Shown here in pieces: positions 1 through 10,797 of a stretch of 64,000 bases of DNA. Origin of the DNA: Sphingomonas hankyongi (GTDB taxonomy: Bacteria; Pseudomonadota; Alphaproteobacteria; Sphingomonadales; Sphingomonadaceae); the NCBI RefSeq assembly GCF_023516575.1, contig NZ_JAMGBE010000003.1, positions 558,001-622,000 on the forward strand. The letters are read 5' to 3'. The translations under genes were made by a program, and so were the position numbers. The first letter of the stretch is position 1, and the number at the start of each line of letters is the position of its first letter. Below the pieces are notes generated by a model. It had not been told where the DNA came from and ran no database searches. It was given only the letters and a program-made list of their open reading frames with translations.

Positions 1-321
1 GATCAGCACCGCATATTCGCTGCTATGCTCGTGGTCGTGCTCGAACCAGCCGTGCGCCGCAATTATCGCAATGGCGGCGGCCGGAAACATGATGGCCTTG
101 CCGAAGCTGGCGAACAGGTCCGCGGCGATGAGGCCGTCGAAGACGGGACCCGCATGTGACGGCGCACCCATCAGCGCGAACGTCGCGGCGATGAGCAATG
201 CCACCGACAGCCAGCTGGTGAGGCCCGACCCACGCCGTCCGGTGAATGCCGCGACGAGCATCAGGATCGTGCCGCCGATGCTGAGGATCAGCTCGGGAAG
301 AAGTGGCGCGAAGCGGCCCAT
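1..321 (-). CDS. nuoN: NADH-quinone oxidoreductase subunit N (5' part, cut by window edge)
   Basis: This is the start of the membrane subunit NuoN, an antiporter-like proton-pumping subunit of respiratory complex I. Only the first 107 codons are present. The reading frame opens with [19 protein letters not shown] and continues as hydrophobic helices (LMLVAAF, WLSVALLIAATFAMM) with short polar loops, as expected for the NuoN N-terminus. The ATG at 321 shares its A with the nuoM stop (TGATG), which fixes the start. It is the last nuo gene visible, and the rest lies beyond base 1. The identity rests on position after nuoM and on the N-terminal sequence; the conserved core is not in the window. 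Confidence 0.9.
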   Translation of the reverse strand, partial: MGRFAPLLPELILSIGGTILMLVAAFTGRRGSGLTSWLSVALLIAATFALMGAPSHAGPVFDGLIAADLFASFGKAIMFPAAAIAIIAAHGWFEHDHEHSSEYAVLI

Positions 322-1871
322 CAGTGCGCCTCTCCATGCTGGCCCTCGGCGTCGATCACCTTGAGCTTGGGCTTGCCGGGAGTCGGCTGGGAGTCGCCGG
401 CAGGCGCAACGCGTTCCAGACGGACCAGCAGACGACCGACATCGTTGCGGATCGGCCGAACGAAGCTTTCCGGATAGATACCCATCCAGAAGACCGCGGC
501 GGCGATGGGCGCAAGCAGCCACCATTCGCGCGCGCTAAGGTCCTTCATCGCAGCGGCTTCCTTCGTGCGTGCGGTACCAAATGCGATGCGCCAGTAGAGC
601 CAAAGCATGTAGGCTGCGCCCAGGATGATGCCGGTCGTGGCGACGATCGCGGCCCAGGTGGATGCGTGGTAAGTCCCGACAAGGCTGAGGAACTCGCCCA
701 CGAAGCCGCTCGTGCCGGGAAGCCCGACGCTGGCCATCGTGAACACCATGAACAGCAGCGCATAGCCCGGCATGTTGTTGGACAGGCCGCCATATTTCTC
801 GATCTCGCGGCTGTGCAGCCGATCGTAGACAACGCCGACGCAGAGGAAGAGTGCGCCCGAGACGAGGCCATGGCTGAGCATGACGACCATGGCGCCTTCG
901 ATGCCCTGACGGTTCATCGCGAAGAGCCCGAACGTCACGAAGGCCATATGGGCGACGGAGGAATAAGCGATCAACTTCTTCATGTCGCGCTGCACCAAGG
1001 CGACAAGGCTCGTGTACACGACTGCAATCCCGGAGAGGGCAAAGACCAAGGGGATGAACTGCAGCGAGCCTTCCGGGAACATCGGCAGCGAGAAGCGGAT
1101 GAATCCGTATCCGCCCATCTTCAGCAGCACGCCGGCCAGAATCACCGAACCCGCGGTCGGCGCCTGGACGTGAGCATCGGGCAACCAGGTGTGGACCGGC
1201 CACATCGGCATCTTGACGGCGAAGCTCGCGAAGAAGGCGAGCCACAGCCACGTCTGGGCATGGACCGGGAAGTCGTACGCCATCAGGTCAGGGATGAACG
1301 TCGTCTTGGCTGTGATCACCATGTACAGCATGGCGATCAGCATCAGGACCGAGCCGAACAAGGTGTAGAGGAAGAACTTGTAGCTGGCCTTGATACGCTC
1401 CGCGCCGCCCCACACGCCGATGATCAGGTACATCGGAATGAGGCCACCTTCGAAGAAGATGTAGAACAGGAACAGGTCCTGCGCCGCGAAGACGCCGAGC
1501 ATCAACGCTTCCATGAGGAGGAAGTAGGCCATGTACTCAGGCACGCGCTTCTCGATCGCTCGCCAGCTGGCCCCGATGCAGATCGGCATCAGGAAGACGC
1601 TGAGCATGATCAACACCAGAGCGATGCCGTCGATTCCAAGCGCCCAGTTGATGCCGCCGCCGAGCGTGACGAACTCGACGAACTGCCACTGCGGGCCGCT
1701 CGGGTCGTAAAGCGCCCAAAGATAAGAGCCGAGCGCAAGATCGAGCAATGTCGCGATGAGCGCGATCCAGCGCGCGGCTTCCGCGCGTACGAATAGGCAG
1801 AGCACGGCCCCAAGGAGCGGAATGCCGACCAGGATGGAGAGCAGCGGCAACTGACTCACTGAGCCCACCAA
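321..1871 (-). CDS. nuoM: NADH-quinone oxidoreductase subunit M
   Basis: NuoM is one of the three antiporter-like subunits of the complex I membrane arm and takes part in proton translocation. The 516-residue product is the usual family length. It is hydrophobic throughout, with the conserved [16 protein letters not shown] segment and the KMGGYG and VAHMAFV helices that carry the family's essential charged residues. The chosen ATG at 1871 overlaps the end of nuoL by 16 bases. The gene ends in a TGATG junction with nuoN. Both overlaps suggest translational coupling in the nuo operon. Confidence 0.96.
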   Translation of the reverse strand: MVGSVSQLPLLSILVGIPLLGAVLCLFVRAEAARWIALIATLLDLALGSYLWALYDPSGPQWQFVEFVTLGGGINWALGIDGIALVLIMLSVFLMPICIGASWRAIEKRVPEYMAYFLLMEALMLGVFAAQDLFLFYIFFEGGLIPMYLIIGVWGGAERIKASYKFFLYTLFGSVLMLIAMLYMVITAKTTFIPDLMAYDFPVHAQTWLWLAFFASFAVKMPMWPVHTWLPDAHVQAPTAGSVILAGVLLKMGGYGFIRFSLPMFPEGSLQFIPLVFALSGIAVVYTSLVALVQRDMKKLIAYSSVAHMAFVTFGLFAMNRQGIEGAMVVMLSHGLVSGALFLCVGVVYDRLHSREIEKYGGLSNNMPGYALLFMVFTMASVGLPGTSGFVGEFLSLVGTYHASTWAAIVATTGIILGAAYMLWLYWRIAFGTARTKEAAAMKDLSAREWWLLAPIAAAVFWMGIYPESFVRPIRNDVGRLLVRLERVAPAGDSQPTPGKPKLKVIDAEGQHGEAH

Positions 1872-3901
1872 ATCGCCCAGCTCGCCGCGCCGATCAGGCC
1901 GAGCAGCATCACCAGCGCATAAGAGTAGAGGTAACCGTTCTGGATACGCGCCGCGACCCTGTTGCCAGCCGCCACAGCGTAAGCGGCTCCGTGCGGGCCG
2001 AAGCGGTCGATCGTTCCTTCGTCACCGCCCTTCCAGAACAAGCGTCCCAGCCAAAGCGACGGCCGGACGAAGATCAGGTCGTAAAGCTCGTCAAAGTACC
2101 ATTTGTTGAGCACGAAGCGGTGCACTGCGGGGAATTGCCGGACGAATGCGCCGGCCGCGCCCGGATTGCGGATATAGTTGTTCCAGGCGATCCATAGCCC
2201 AAGCAGCATCGCGATGGTCGCGCTCAGTTTTACGAAAAGCGGCACCTCATGCATGGCGTGAGCGAGGTGCGTGTTGAACGAGATGCTGTGCCTCCAGAAC
2301 TCCGGCGCGCGATCGGCGCCAATGAAGATGTCGTGGAACAGCTGGCCGGCGAATAGCGCGCCGACGGCGAGCAACCCGATCGGGATCAGCATGGTCAGTG
2401 GGCTCTCATGCGGATGGTAGCCGCCCGTTCCTTCGGCCGGCATGTGCTTGTCATGCGAGCTGTCGCCATGCTCTTCGTCGGGCGCTTCATGATGGCCATG
2501 GACAGCGTGCTGGATATGCTCGGAGGCTGCCCAGCGCGGCTTGCCGCAGAAGGTCAGGAACACGAGCCGCCAGCTGTAGAAGCTCGTCAGCAGGGCAGCG
2601 ATCGACCCCAACCAGAAGGCGATGGTTCCGGGCACATTGTTCGCCGCCCAGGCGCTCTCGAGGATGGCGTCCTTGGACCAGAAGCCGGCAAAGCCCAGCA
2701 CGCCGACCACTCCGACGCCCGTGATCGCGAGCGTGCCAATCATCATTACCCAGAAGGTGAAGGGAATCTCCTTCCTCAGCGAGCCGTAGAAGCGCATGTC
2801 CTGCTCGTGGTGCATGGCGTGGATGACGCTGCCCGCTCCGAGGAACAGGAGCGCCTTGAAGAAGGCGTGGGTGAACAGGTGGAACATCGCCGCGCCGTAA
2901 GCGCCGACGCCCGCCGCAAAGAACATGTAGCCCAGCTGAGAACAGGTCGAATAAGCGATCACACGCTTGATGTCGTTTTGCGCGGTGCCGACCGTTGCGG
3001 CGAAGAAAGCGGTCGCTGCTCCTACATAGGTGACCACGTGCATCGCCGTCTGCGACGTCTCGAACATCGGCGACAGGCGGCAAACCATGAACACGCCTGC
3101 TGTCACCATCGTCGCGGCATGGATGAGCGCGCTCACTGGCGTCGGGCCTTCCATGGCGTCCGGCAACCAGGTGTGGAGACCCAGCTGTGCGGACTTGCCA
3201 CAGGCGCCCACGAACAAAAGCAGGCAGAGAAGGGTCATCGTGTCGACGCGCATTCCCGCGAAGCCGATCGTCGACCCGGCCATGCCGGGCGCTGCTGCCA
3301 GGATTGCCGGAAGAGATACGGTTCCGAACACCAGGAACGTTCCGAAAATGCCGAGCGAGAAGCCGAAGTCGCCGACCCGGTTGACCACGAACGCCTTGAG
3401 CGCGGCCGCATTGGCCGACGGCTTGTGATACCAGAAGCCGATCAAAAGGTAGGATGCGAGGCCGACGCCTTCCCAGCCGAAGAACATCTGCACCAGATTG
3501 TCGGCGGTCACGAGCATCAGCATCGCGAAGCTGAACAGCGACAAATAAGCGAAGAAGCGGGGCTGGCCCGGGTCTTCTTCCATGTACCCCCAGCTGTAGA
3601 GGTGCACGAGCGCCGAGACAGTGGTCACCACGACCAACATCACTGCGGTCAGTGCATCAAGCCGGAGCGCCCAGTCCACGCTGAGATCGCCGGAACGGAT
3701 CCACGTAAGCACCGGGACCACCGTGTCCTGCGCCGATCCGCTGATGTACTGGAAGAAGATCGGCCAGCTGAGGAACGCGCCGACGAACAATGCGCCGGTC
3801 GTCACGACCTTTGCCGGGACCTTGCCGATCCAGCGCCCGCCGAGGCCAGCAATGATCGCGGCGATAAGCGGAAGGAAGACGATGAAGATCAGCGGATGCA
3901 T
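1856..3901 (-). CDS. nuoL: NADH-quinone oxidoreductase subunit L
   Basis: NuoL is the distal antiporter-like subunit of complex I, with the long lateral helix that spans the membrane arm. The 681-residue product matches the family length. Conserved pieces include [39 protein letters not shown] and [14 protein letters not shown] His/Asp/Glu-rich loop (around residues 470-500) lies between helices in the C-terminal third; such loops vary in this subunit. It starts at ATG 3901, sharing one base with the nuoK stop, and is followed by nuoM with a 16-base overlap. Confidence 0.97.
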   Translation of the reverse strand: MHPLIFIVFLPLIAAIIAGLGGRWIGKVPAKVVTTGALFVGAFLSWPIFFQYISGSAQDTVVPVLTWIRSGDLSVDWALRLDALTAVMLVVVTTVSALVHLYSWGYMEEDPGQPRFFAYLSLFSFAMLMLVTADNLVQMFFGWEGVGLASYLLIGFWYHKPSANAAALKAFVVNRVGDFGFSLGIFGTFLVFGTVSLPAILAAAPGMAGSTIGFAGMRVDTMTLLCLLLFVGACGKSAQLGLHTWLPDAMEGPTPVSALIHAATMVTAGVFMVCRLSPMFETSQTAMHVVTYVGAATAFFAATVGTAQNDIKRVIAYSTCSQLGYMFFAAGVGAYGAAMFHLFTHAFFKALLFLGAGSVIHAMHHEQDMRFYGSLRKEIPFTFWVMMIGTLAITGVGVVGVLGFAGFWSKDAILESAWAANNVPGTIAFWLGSIAALLTSFYSWRLVFLTFCGKPRWAASEHIQHAVHGHHEAPDEEHGDSSHDKHMPAEGTGGYHPHESPLTMLIPIGLLAVGALFAGQLFHDIFIGADRAPEFWRHSISFNTHLAHAMHEVPLFVKLSATIAMLLGLWIAWNNYIRNPGAAGAFVRQFPAVHRFVLNKWYFDELYDLIFVRPSLWLGRLFWKGGDEGTIDRFGPHGAAYAVAAGNRVAARIQNGYLYSYALVMLLGLIGAASWAIWWAQ

Positions 3902-4206
3902 CAGCCGTGCATCCTCGTTGCGTCGTCCACCGCGATTGAGCCGCGGCGGCGGAAAAAGATGACCAGGATGGCGAGGCCGATCGCGGCTTCGGCGGCGGCG
4001 ACCGTCAACACGAACATCGCGAGCACCTGCCCCGTCAGGTCACCGAGGTAGGCGGAGAATGCGACCAGGTTGATGTTCACGGCAAGCAGGATGAGCTCGA
4101 TCGCCATCAACATGAGGATCACGTTGCGCCGATTGAGGAAGATGCCGAGCACGCCGATCGTGAACAGGATCGCCGCGACGGTGAGATAGTGCGCGAGCCC
4201 GATCAC
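3901..4206 (-). CDS. nuoK: NADH-quinone oxidoreductase subunit K
   Basis: NuoK is a small three-helix membrane subunit of complex I that contributes part of the central proton path. The 101-residue length is typical. Visible hallmarks are [24 protein letters not shown], where the buried glutamate of the second helix lies, and the [13 protein letters not shown] helix with the second conserved glutamate. It overlaps nuoJ upstream by four bases and nuoL downstream by one base, so it sits in the tightly coupled nuo operon. Confidence 0.97.
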   Translation of the reverse strand: MIGLAHYLTVAAILFTIGVLGIFLNRRNVILMLMAIELILLAVNINLVAFSAYLGDLTGQVLAMFVLTVAAAEAAIGLAILVIFFRRRGSIAVDDATRMHG

Positions 4207-4808
4207 AATTTCATTCCTTCACCAACGCCCGGATCGAGCACCTTGACCGCCTCGTCAGGACGGCGAGCGACCTGCTTCCATACCTTCTGCGGACGTGTGT
4301 CATGCCTGCGGCGATGGGTCAGCACGATCGCCCCGACCATCGCCACGAGCAGGATCAGGCCCGCAATCTCGAACGGGAACAGGTAGCGGCTGTAGAGCAG
4401 CTGACCGAGCGCTACGATGTTCGGCTGTGTAGTCGCCGCGACATTGTGACCGCTCAGCGCCGGACCGGCTTGCCAGGCGCTCACCGCGATGATGATCTCG
4501 GCAAGCAACACGAGCGCAATGATGATCCCGAACGGAAGGTTCCTGGTGAAGCCCGATCGCAGCGACGCGAAGTCGATGTCGAGCATCATGACCACGAACA
4601 GGAACAGGACCGCGACCGCGCCGACGTAGACGATGACCACAAGCATCGCGATGAACTCTGCCCCGAGAAGCAACATGAGGCCGGCCGAATTGAAGAAAGC
4701 CACGATCAACCACAGCACGCTGTGGACCGGGTTGCGCGCGAAAATGACCGCCAGCGCCGGAGCGATGGTCAGCGTCGCGAACAGATAAAAGGCGATGGAA
4801 GCGATCAA
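4203..4808 (-). CDS. nuoJ: NADH-quinone oxidoreductase subunit J
   Basis: NuoJ is a five-helix membrane subunit of complex I whose third helix is implicated in conformational coupling. The 201-residue product contains the conserved [27 protein letters not shown] region and the [18 protein letters not shown] helix with its pi-bulge-type glycine segment. The C-terminal 35 residues are hydrophilic. The gene follows nuoI after a 24-base gap, one of the few junctions in this operon without overlap, and it overlaps nuoK by four bases. Confidence 0.96.
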   Translation of the reverse strand: MIASIAFYLFATLTIAPALAVIFARNPVHSVLWLIVAFFNSAGLMLLLGAEFIAMLVVIVYVGAVAVLFLFVVMMLDIDFASLRSGFTRNLPFGIIIALVLLAEIIIAVSAWQAGPALSGHNVAATTQPNIVALGQLLYSRYLFPFEIAGLILLVAMVGAIVLTHRRRHDTRPQKVWKQVARRPDEAVKVLDPGVGEGMKL

Positions 4809-4832
4809 GCTGGGGACCCTGTTGCGGCGCGC

Positions 4833-5315
4833 TTATCGGTAGGGCGCATCGGCGGCAAGATTGGCGGCAATAGCCTGCTCCCACTTGTCGCCGTTCGCGA
4901 GGAGCTTCGCCTTATCGTAGAGCAATTCCTCCCGCGTCTCGGTTGCGAATTCGAGGTTCGGCCCCTCAACGATGGCATCGACCGGACAGGCCTCCTGGCA
5001 CAGGCCGCAATAGATGCATTTGACCATGTCGATGTCGTAGCGCGTCGTGCGACGGCTCCCGTCCTCGCGCGGTTCGGCTTCGATCGTGATGGCCAGCGCC
5101 GGGCAGATCGCCTCGCACAATTTGCAGGCGATGCAGCGTTCTTCACCATTGGGATAGCGGCGCAGCGCATGTTCTCCCCGGAAGCGCGGGCTCTGCGGCG
5201 CTTTTTCATACGGATAATTGATCGTCGCCTTCGGCTTGAAGAAATATTTCAAGGTGAGCGCGTGCGCCTTGAGGAACTCCCAGAGCGTGAAGGCCTTGAG
5301 CGTGCGAGAAATCAT
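4833..5315 (-). CDS. nuoI: NADH-quinone oxidoreductase subunit I
   Basis: NuoI is the 2x[4Fe-4S] ferredoxin-like subunit that carries electrons through clusters N6a and N6b in the peripheral arm of complex I. The 160-residue protein has both binding motifs: [12 protein letters not shown] around residues 61-72 and [12 protein letters not shown] around residues 100-111. The ATG at 5315 overlaps the nuoH stop by four bases (ATGA), which fixes the start. A much longer open frame continues upstream through nuoH but has no family similarity and is a reading-frame shadow. Confidence 0.97.
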   Translation of the reverse strand: MISRTLKAFTLWEFLKAHALTLKYFFKPKATINYPYEKAPQSPRFRGEHALRRYPNGEERCIACKLCEAICPALAITIEAEPREDGSRRTTRYDIDMVKCIYCGLCQEACPVDAIVEGPNLEFATETREELLYDKAKLLANGDKWEQAIAANLAADAPYR

Positions 5316-6385
5316 GCGCCCGCCCCTCCATAACGCGTGAACATCAGCCATCCGGAAACGAGGATCACAAAGAGCAACGACAGCGGCAGGAAGATCTTCC
5401 AGCCCAGCCGCATGAGCTGGTCGTAGCGATAGCGCGGCACCGTCGCCTTCACCCAGCCGAAGCAGAAGAAGAAAAAGGTCATCTTGGCGAAGAGCCAGAA
5501 CAGGCCGGTGAGCTCCGGCGTGAAGAAGAAGCTGTAGAGCGGCGCCCAGTCGATCGGCGGCATCCAGCCACCCCAGAACAGGATGGCGTTGAGCGCGCAC
5601 ATCAGGATGACATTGGCATATTCGCCGAGCCAGAAGAGCGCGAAGCTCATGGACGAATATTCCGTCTGGTGACCGGCAACGAGCTCGCTTTCCGCCTCGA
5701 CCAGGTCGAACGGCGTGCGGAAGGTCTCGGCCATCGAGCTGATGAAGAACACCACCCACATCGGGAACAGCAGCGGATTGAAGCCAAAGCCGTTCAGCAG
5801 GCCAAGCACATGCCCCTTCTGCTGGAGCACGATCGCGCTGAGGTTGAAGGACCCTGCCCAAAGCACGACCGTGATCAGCACGAAGCCGATCGAGACTTCG
5901 TAGCTGACCATCTGGGCCGCCGCCCGCAGCGCCGAGAAGAAGGGATATTTTGAGTTGGACGCCCAGCCCGCGACGATCACGCCGTAAACCCCCAGCGAGC
6001 TCGCCGCGAGGATGTAGAGTAAGCCGACGTTGACGTTTGCAAGCACGACGCCAGGCGCGAATGGCACTACCGCCCAGACAATCAGAGCGACCGTGAAGGT
6101 GACGATCGGCGCGATCAGGAACAGGCCCTTGTTCGCGCTCGTCGGAATGATCGTCTCCTTGAGGAAGACTTTCAGCCCGTCCGCGAAGCTCTGCAGGAGG
6201 CCCCACGGCCCGACGACGTTTGGTCCGCGCCGAAGCGCCATCGCCGCCCAGATCTTGCGCTCAGCGTAGATGATCATCGCCACCGCGAGCATCAGCGGCA
6301 GCGCGATTACCAGGATCCCAATGATCGTGGCCAGGAACCACGACCATTCGTAGGTCAGGCCCCAGTGGTGGAACGTCTCGGTCAC
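5312..6385 (-). CDS. nuoH: NADH-quinone oxidoreductase subunit H
   Basis: NuoH is the membrane subunit that forms much of the quinone-binding chamber at the junction of the two arms of complex I. The product from the GTG at 6385 is 357 residues, a normal length. It contains [25 protein letters not shown] and [21 protein letters not shown] segments, which are the family's conserved quinone-site and signature loops. The GTG is preferred because it forms a GTGA four-base overlap with the nuoG stop. An ATG 48 bases upstream would add residues with no family character. Confidence 0.95.
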   Translation of the reverse strand: MTETFHHWGLTYEWSWFLATIIGILVIALPLMLAVAMIIYAERKIWAAMALRRGPNVVGPWGLLQSFADGLKVFLKETIIPTSANKGLFLIAPIVTFTVALIVWAVVPFAPGVVLANVNVGLLYILAASSLGVYGVIVAGWASNSKYPFFSALRAAAQMVSYEVSIGFVLITVVLWAGSFNLSAIVLQQKGHVLGLLNGFGFNPLLFPMWVVFFISSMAETFRTPFDLVEAESELVAGHQTEYSSMSFALFWLGEYANVILMCALNAILFWGGWMPPIDWAPLYSFFFTPELTGLFWLFAKMTFFFFCFGWVKATVPRYRYDQLMRLGWKIFLPLSLLFVILVSGWLMFTRYGGAGA

Positions 6386-8391
6386 TCGGCGGCCTCCTGG
6401 AAGGAAGCGCCCTGCACCAGTTCTTCCGAGCAACGCCGCATCGTCGGGCTGTTGCGGCTGATCGCATTGGTGAGGAAGAAGTCGGCGATCGGATAGCGGA
6501 TCGCACCGGACGCCTTTGCATTGAGCGCCGGCGGTGCCCAGGGCAGGTCGACGAGGCCGGATCGACCGAGCTGCGGAAATTCCGCGATCATGGCAGCGCG
6601 CAGCTCATCATAGCTGTCGAATTGCAGCGGCGACCCGAGCACGCCCGAAACGGCTCGAAGGATGGACCAATCCTCACGCGCATCGCCCGGCGGGAAGACC
6701 GCGCGCTCGCTCCACTGCACCCGCCCTTCGGTATTGACGTAGGTCCCGTGCTTTTCGGCATATGCGGCGCCGGGCAGAATGAGATCGGCCTGCTTGGCGC
6801 CATTGTCGCCGTGATGGCCAATGTAGACCTTGTACGCGCCGTTAAAGCGGTCGGCGGCCATCTCGTCTGCGCCAAGAAGAAGCACCAACTCAGGATTTGC
6901 GGCTTCAAGGTCAGCGATACCGCCCGGCTGCGCATAGCCGAGGATCAGTCCCGCCATCCGCGACGCGGCGGTATGAAGGACGTTAAAGCCGTTCCACTCG
7001 CCCTTGAGCAGACCGAGCGGCTGGAGGAGCGCCAGAGCCGCTCCAAGCCCGCCAGCCGCGAGCGCGCCCGGGCCGACGATGACTGCCGGCCGCTCCGCGT
7101 TGGCGAAAGCCTCGGTAACGTCCTTCGGCAGGTCGCCGAGCAGCTTGAGATCATCCCCGAGCCACTGGACCTTCATGCCGAGGTCGATTTCCGGTCCGAT
7201 CGCGAAGATCTTGCCCCCCTTGCGCGCAACCTTGCGGACGCGGGTGGCGATCAGCGGCGCTTCCCAGCGAATGTTCGAGCCGACCAGCAAGACGACGTCC
7301 GCGCCTTCAATCCCCGCGATGGTTGAATTGAAGGCGACGGCAGAAAGGCTGCTGGTGTCGTAGGTCATGCCGGTCTGTCGACCTTCGAGCAGCTTCGACC
7401 CCTGCCCCTCGAGAAGCTTCTTGGCCGCGTACATGGTTTCGGCGTCAAGAAGGTCACCGCCGATCGTCGCAACCTTGCTGCCTGCCTTCTTCAGCTTCTT
7501 GGCGAAGATCTGCAGCGCTTCCTGCCAGCTCGTTTCGCGCAGCTTCCCCTTCTCACGCACCCAGGGCCGGTCGAGACGGTTGCGGACCAATGCGTCGACA
7601 TGATGCCGCGTCTTGTCGCTGATCCACTCCTCGTTCACGTCCTCGTTGATGCGCGGAAGGACGCGCATCACCTGCCGCTGGCGGACGTCGAGGCGGATGT
7701 TCGATCCCACCGCATCCATCACGTCGACGCCCGGGACGCGCCGCAATTCCCACGGGCGCTGCTCGAACAGTTGCGGCTTCTGCAGCAACGCGCCGACCGG
7801 GCAGACGTCGGCGAGATTGCCGGCGAGCTCCGTCGAGACCGTGCGTTCGAGATAGGTCGTGATCTGGCTGTCTTCGCCGCGATAAAGCATGCCGATCTCG
7901 TCGACGCCGGCGACTTCCTCCGAAAAGCGGATGCAGCGCGTGCACTGGATGCAGCGGGTCATCGAGGTCTTGATGACCGGGCCCATATACTTGTCGTCGA
8001 CCGCGCGCTTGTTCTCTTCGTAGCGCGATCCGCTGCGTCCATAGGCCATCGCCTGGTCCTGAAGGTCGCATTCGCCGCCCTGGTCGCAGATCGGGCAGTC
8101 GAGCGGGTGGTTGATCAGGAGGAACTCCATCACCCCTTCGCGCGCCTTCTTGACCATTGGCGTATCGGTGCGGATCGTCTGCCCGTCCGCGGCCGGAAGG
8201 GCGCAGCTCGCCTGGGGCTTGGGAGGCCCGGGCGACACCTCGACCAGGCACATGCGGCAATTGCCGGCGATCGACAGGCGCTCGTGATAGCAGAAGCGCG
8301 GGATCTCCTTGCCCGCGAGCTCGCACGCCTGCAGCACGGTCGCGCCCTGCGGAACCTCAATCTCGACCCCGTCGACAATGACCTTAGGCAT
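6382..8391 (-). CDS. nuoG: NADH-quinone oxidoreductase subunit G
   Basis: NuoG is the large iron-sulfur subunit of the NADH dehydrogenase module and carries clusters N1b, N4 and N5. The 669-residue protein has the N-terminal [2Fe-2S] cysteines at residues 34, 45, 48 and 63, then [19 protein letters not shown] (the His/Cys ligands of N5) and [16 protein letters not shown] (N4). The rest is a molybdopterin-oxidoreductase-like domain that is degenerate and structural in this family. Its start overlaps a 44-residue small ORF by eight bases, and its end overlaps nuoH by four. Confidence 0.96.
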   Translation of the reverse strand: MPKVIVDGVEIEVPQGATVLQACELAGKEIPRFCYHERLSIAGNCRMCLVEVSPGPPKPQASCALPAADGQTIRTDTPMVKKAREGVMEFLLINHPLDCPICDQGGECDLQDQAMAYGRSGSRYEENKRAVDDKYMGPVIKTSMTRCIQCTRCIRFSEEVAGVDEIGMLYRGEDSQITTYLERTVSTELAGNLADVCPVGALLQKPQLFEQRPWELRRVPGVDVMDAVGSNIRLDVRQRQVMRVLPRINEDVNEEWISDKTRHHVDALVRNRLDRPWVREKGKLRETSWQEALQIFAKKLKKAGSKVATIGGDLLDAETMYAAKKLLEGQGSKLLEGRQTGMTYDTSSLSAVAFNSTIAGIEGADVVLLVGSNIRWEAPLIATRVRKVARKGGKIFAIGPEIDLGMKVQWLGDDLKLLGDLPKDVTEAFANAERPAVIVGPGALAAGGLGAALALLQPLGLLKGEWNGFNVLHTAASRMAGLILGYAQPGGIADLEAANPELVLLLGADEMAADRFNGAYKVYIGHHGDNGAKQADLILPGAAYAEKHGTYVNTEGRVQWSERAVFPPGDAREDWSILRAVSGVLGSPLQFDSYDELRAAMIAEFPQLGRSGLVDLPWAPPALNAKASGAIRYPIADFFLTNAISRNSPTMRRCSEELVQGASFQEAAE

Positions 8392-8518
8392 CGTCGCGGT
8401 CCTCTTTCTCGCGAGTACGGGTGATCTGCGTCACGCGTGGGCCGCCGCCGCGCGCGGCAAGAACAGCGATGATCGCGATCACGGCGACGATGGCGATGAT
8501 GATCTGGGTGTTCGTCAT
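8384..8518 (-). CDS. Small single-helix membrane protein between nuoF and nuoG
   Basis: A 44-codon ORF starts at ATG 8518 and ends in TAA at 8384. Its ATG overlaps the nuoF stop by four bases (ATGA) and its end overlaps the nuoG start by eight bases, so it is exactly fitted into the operon. The protein begins [20 protein letters not shown], one clear transmembrane helix, followed by a glycine turn and a charged tail rich in Arg, Glu and Asp. I do not recognise the family. Its position suggests that it is translated together with complex I genes; a role in assembly or in the membrane arm is only inference. Confidence 0.72.
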   Translation of the reverse strand: MTNTQIIIAIVAVIAIIAVLAARGGGPRVTQITRTREKEDRDDA

Positions 8519-9825
8519 TCCGCGGCCTCCAGCAGCTTGCGGCCGGCGTGCTCTGCGATGCGGCGCTCCAGCTCGGGACGGAAATGGCGGACAAGACCCT
8601 GGATCGGCCATGCCGCGGCGTCGCCAAGCGCGCAGATGGTATGGCCTTCGACCTGCTTCGTCACGTCGAGCAATTTGTCTATGTCGGCGACGTCCGCGTC
8701 GCCGTCGCGCAGCTTTTCCATCATCCGCCACATCCAGCCGGTGCCCTCGCGGCACGGAGTGCACTGGCCGCAGCTCTCATGCTTGTAGAAATAGCTGATG
8801 CGGCTGATCGCCCGGACGATGTCGGTCGATTTGTCCATGACGATGACCGCCGCCGTGCCGAGGCCGGAACCCAGCGCCTTGAGCCCATCGAAGTCCATCG
8901 GCGCGTCGATGATCTCGGCAGCCGGGACCAGCGGCACCGAAGATCCGCCGGGGATGACCGCCAGCAGATTGTCCCAGCCGCCGCGGATTCCGCCGCCGTG
9001 CCGGTCGATCAGCTCGCGGAAGCTGATGCTCATCGATTCCTCGACGACGCACGGCGTGTTGATGTGGCCCGACAGCTGGAACAGCTTCGTGCCTTCGTTC
9101 TTTTCCCGGCCGATGCCCGCGAACCATTCGGGCGTGCGCCGGAGTATGGTCGGCACGACCGCGATGCTCTCGACATTGTTGACCGTCGTCGGGCAGCCAT
9201 AGAGTCCCGCGCCCGCAGGAAATGGCGGTTTCAGGCGCGGCTTGCCCTGCTTGCCTTCCAGGCTTTCGAGCATCGCCGTTTCTTCGCCGCAGATGTAGGC
9301 GCCGGCACCGCGGTGGACGAACAGGTCGAAGTCGTAGCCGGAGCCGGCAGCATTCTTGCCGAGCAGTCCCGCTTCATACGCCTCCGCAACTGCACGCTCC
9401 AGCACCCGGGATTCCTGGATGAACTCGCCGCGGATATAGATGTAGCCGGCTCGCGCACGCATCGCGAAGCCGGCGATCAGCGCGCCTTCGATCAGCTTGT
9501 GCGGATCGTGGCGAATGATCTCCCGGTCCTTGCACGATCCGGGTTCCGACTCATCCGCATTGATCACCAGGAAATTGGGCTTACCGGGCTTGGGCTCCTT
9601 GGGCATGAAGCTCCACTTCATCCCGGTCGGGAAGCCGGCGCCTCCGCGGCCGCGGAGGCCCGACGCCTTGATCTTGTCGATGATCGCGTCCTGGCCGATC
9701 TGAATAAGCTTGGCAGTGTCGTCCCAGTCGCCGCGCAACTGCGCCGCCTTCAGCCACGGCTCCTGGAAGCCATAGACATTGGTGAAAATGCGGTCCTTGT
9801 CCGCGAGAGGCCCGGTGTAACCCAT
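8515..9825 (-). CDS. nuoF: NADH-quinone oxidoreductase subunit F
   Basis: NuoF is the flavoprotein of complex I that binds NADH and FMN and passes electrons to cluster N3. The 436-residue protein contains [17 protein letters not shown] (FMN/NADH region), [19 protein letters not shown] and the N3 cysteine motif [15 protein letters not shown] near residue 350, with the fourth cysteine in HTICALGD. The ATG at 9825 shares one base with the stop of the preceding small ORF (TAATG). An upstream in-frame extension of 58 codons has no NuoF similarity and overlaps the small ORFs. Confidence 0.96.
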   Translation of the reverse strand: MGYTGPLADKDRIFTNVYGFQEPWLKAAQLRGDWDDTAKLIQIGQDAIIDKIKASGLRGRGGAGFPTGMKWSFMPKEPKPGKPNFLVINADESEPGSCKDREIIRHDPHKLIEGALIAGFAMRARAGYIYIRGEFIQESRVLERAVAEAYEAGLLGKNAAGSGYDFDLFVHRGAGAYICGEETAMLESLEGKQGKPRLKPPFPAGAGLYGCPTTVNNVESIAVVPTILRRTPEWFAGIGREKNEGTKLFQLSGHINTPCVVEESMSISFRELIDRHGGGIRGGWDNLLAVIPGGSSVPLVPAAEIIDAPMDFDGLKALGSGLGTAAVIVMDKSTDIVRAISRISYFYKHESCGQCTPCREGTGWMWRMMEKLRDGDADVADIDKLLDVTKQVEGHTICALGDAAAWPIQGLVRHFRPELERRIAEHAGRKLLEAAE

Positions 9826-9965
9826 TAGTGCGCGACCCCGTTCGCGAAGAACCAGACGAGGACGACCGCGATCAGAGCAAGGATGGCGAACTTTACCATT
9901 CCGGTCACGAAGCGGAACGCGAGGAAGCCCAGGACCACGGCTACGATGATTGCGGCGATCGTCAT
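9825..9965 (-). CDS. Small membrane protein (46 aa) directly upstream of nuoF
   Basis: A 46-residue ORF runs from ATG 9965 to TAA at 9825. The protein is almost entirely hydrophobic: [17 protein letters not shown], a short RFVTGMVK turn, then [15 protein letters not shown]. This is compatible with two short helices or one hairpin. It is linked on both sides: its ATG overlaps the stop of the 48-residue ORF by four bases and its TAA overlaps the nuoF ATG by one base. No known family is recognised. The unbroken coupling with nuoE and nuoF makes translation likely. Confidence 0.7.
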   Translation of the reverse strand: MTIAAIIVAVVLGFLAFRFVTGMVKFAILALIAVVLVWFFANGVAH

Positions 9966-10108
9966 TTGATGCGCTTCTGTCCGAAATGGCTCTGCGCAAG
10001 CATCAGCCCGCCGACGACCAAAGCCACGATGATCGCGAACTTGAGCAGCTTCAGCACGAGGCCGATCAGGAGGATGCCGATGACCACGGCGATGATAAGC
10101 CCGATCAT
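9962..10108 (-). CDS. Small membrane protein (48 aa) directly downstream of nuoE
   Basis: A 48-residue ORF starts at ATG 10108, overlapping the nuoE stop by four bases, and ends at 9962, overlapping the next small ORF by four bases. The sequence starts [20 protein letters not shown] and continues [20 protein letters not shown] before a basic tail ending HFGQKRIK. It reads as two hydrophobic segments separated by a Lys-Leu-Leu-Lys break. It resembles the following 46-residue ORF in general design, so an ancient duplication is possible. The function is unknown. Confidence 0.7.
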   Translation of the reverse strand: MIGLIIAVVIGILLIGLVLKLLKFAIIVALVVGGLMLAQSHFGQKRIK

Positions 10109-10797
10109 TGCGCGCCCTCCCCGGCGGTCGCCGTCCACTGGCCGCGATAGTCATAGTTACGCTCGGCCATCTTCTTGAGCGTCGTCGGACCGCCTTCGGG
10201 GCAGCTGGTCTGGCGATCGACCTGCGGACCAACCTTCGGCTTCTCGCCGCGGGCCAGCGCATCGAGGATCGCGGCCATGCTTGCCTCAGTCAGGTCCTCG
10301 TAATTGTCGTCGTTGATCTGGACCATCGGCGCATTGGCGCAGGCGCCGAGGCATTCGACCTCCGTCAAGGTGAACAGCCCGTCGTCGGTCGTATGGCCCT
10401 TCTTGAGGCCGCGCTTGTAGCAAGCCTCCAGCACGTCGTCCGAGCCGCGAAGCATGCAAGGGGTCGTCCCGCACACCTGGACGTGGAAGCGGCCGACCGG
10501 CGCCATGTTGAACATGGTGTAGAAGGTCGCGACCTCGAGCACGCGGATGTAGCTTGTGCCGAGCTCGTTCGCGACGAACTCCATCACCGGGATGGGCAGC
10601 CAGCCCTGCGTGTTCGTCTCAGCCCCGACCTGCCGCTGGGCAAGGTCGAGCAAAGGAATGACGGCCGAGACCTGACGCCCCTCGGGATAGCGGCCGATGA
10701 TCTCCGCCGCGCGCTTCGCATTGTCAGGCTTCCACTGGAAGCCTTCCCAGCGCGCGCGCTGCTGGGCGTCATCGACGAAAGAGCCCTGCCCGGCCAT
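10105..10797 (-). CDS. nuoE: NADH-quinone oxidoreductase subunit E
   Basis: NuoE is the thioredoxin-like [2Fe-2S] subunit (cluster N1a) of the NADH dehydrogenase module. The 230-residue protein has a helical N-terminal region, the VATFYTMFNM segment, and the cluster ligands in VCGTTPCMLRGS and ECLGACANAP, the usual CX4C...CX3C arrangement. It has a polar C-terminal extension of about 60 residues after the core, longer than the E. coli protein but common in alphaproteobacteria. It overlaps nuoD by one base and the first small ORF by four. Confidence 0.95.
   Translation of the reverse strand: MAGQGSFVDDAQQRARWEGFQWKPDNAKRAAEIIGRYPEGRQVSAVIPLLDLAQRQVGAETNTQGWLPIPVMEFVANELGTSYIRVLEVATFYTMFNMAPVGRFHVQVCGTTPCMLRGSDDVLEACYKRGLKKGHTTDDGLFTLTEVECLGACANAPMVQINDDNYEDLTEASMAAILDALARGEKPKVGPQVDRQTSCPEGGPTTLKKMAERNYDYRGQWTATAGEGAQ

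Noticed and set aside
303-1796. Long plus-strand open frame opposite nuoM
   Set aside because: It is rich in Arg, His, Asp and Glu, has no family signature, and mirrors nuoM in the high-GC antisense frame. Several other long antisense frames (2408-4051, 4302-5333, 10863-12449) have the same character.
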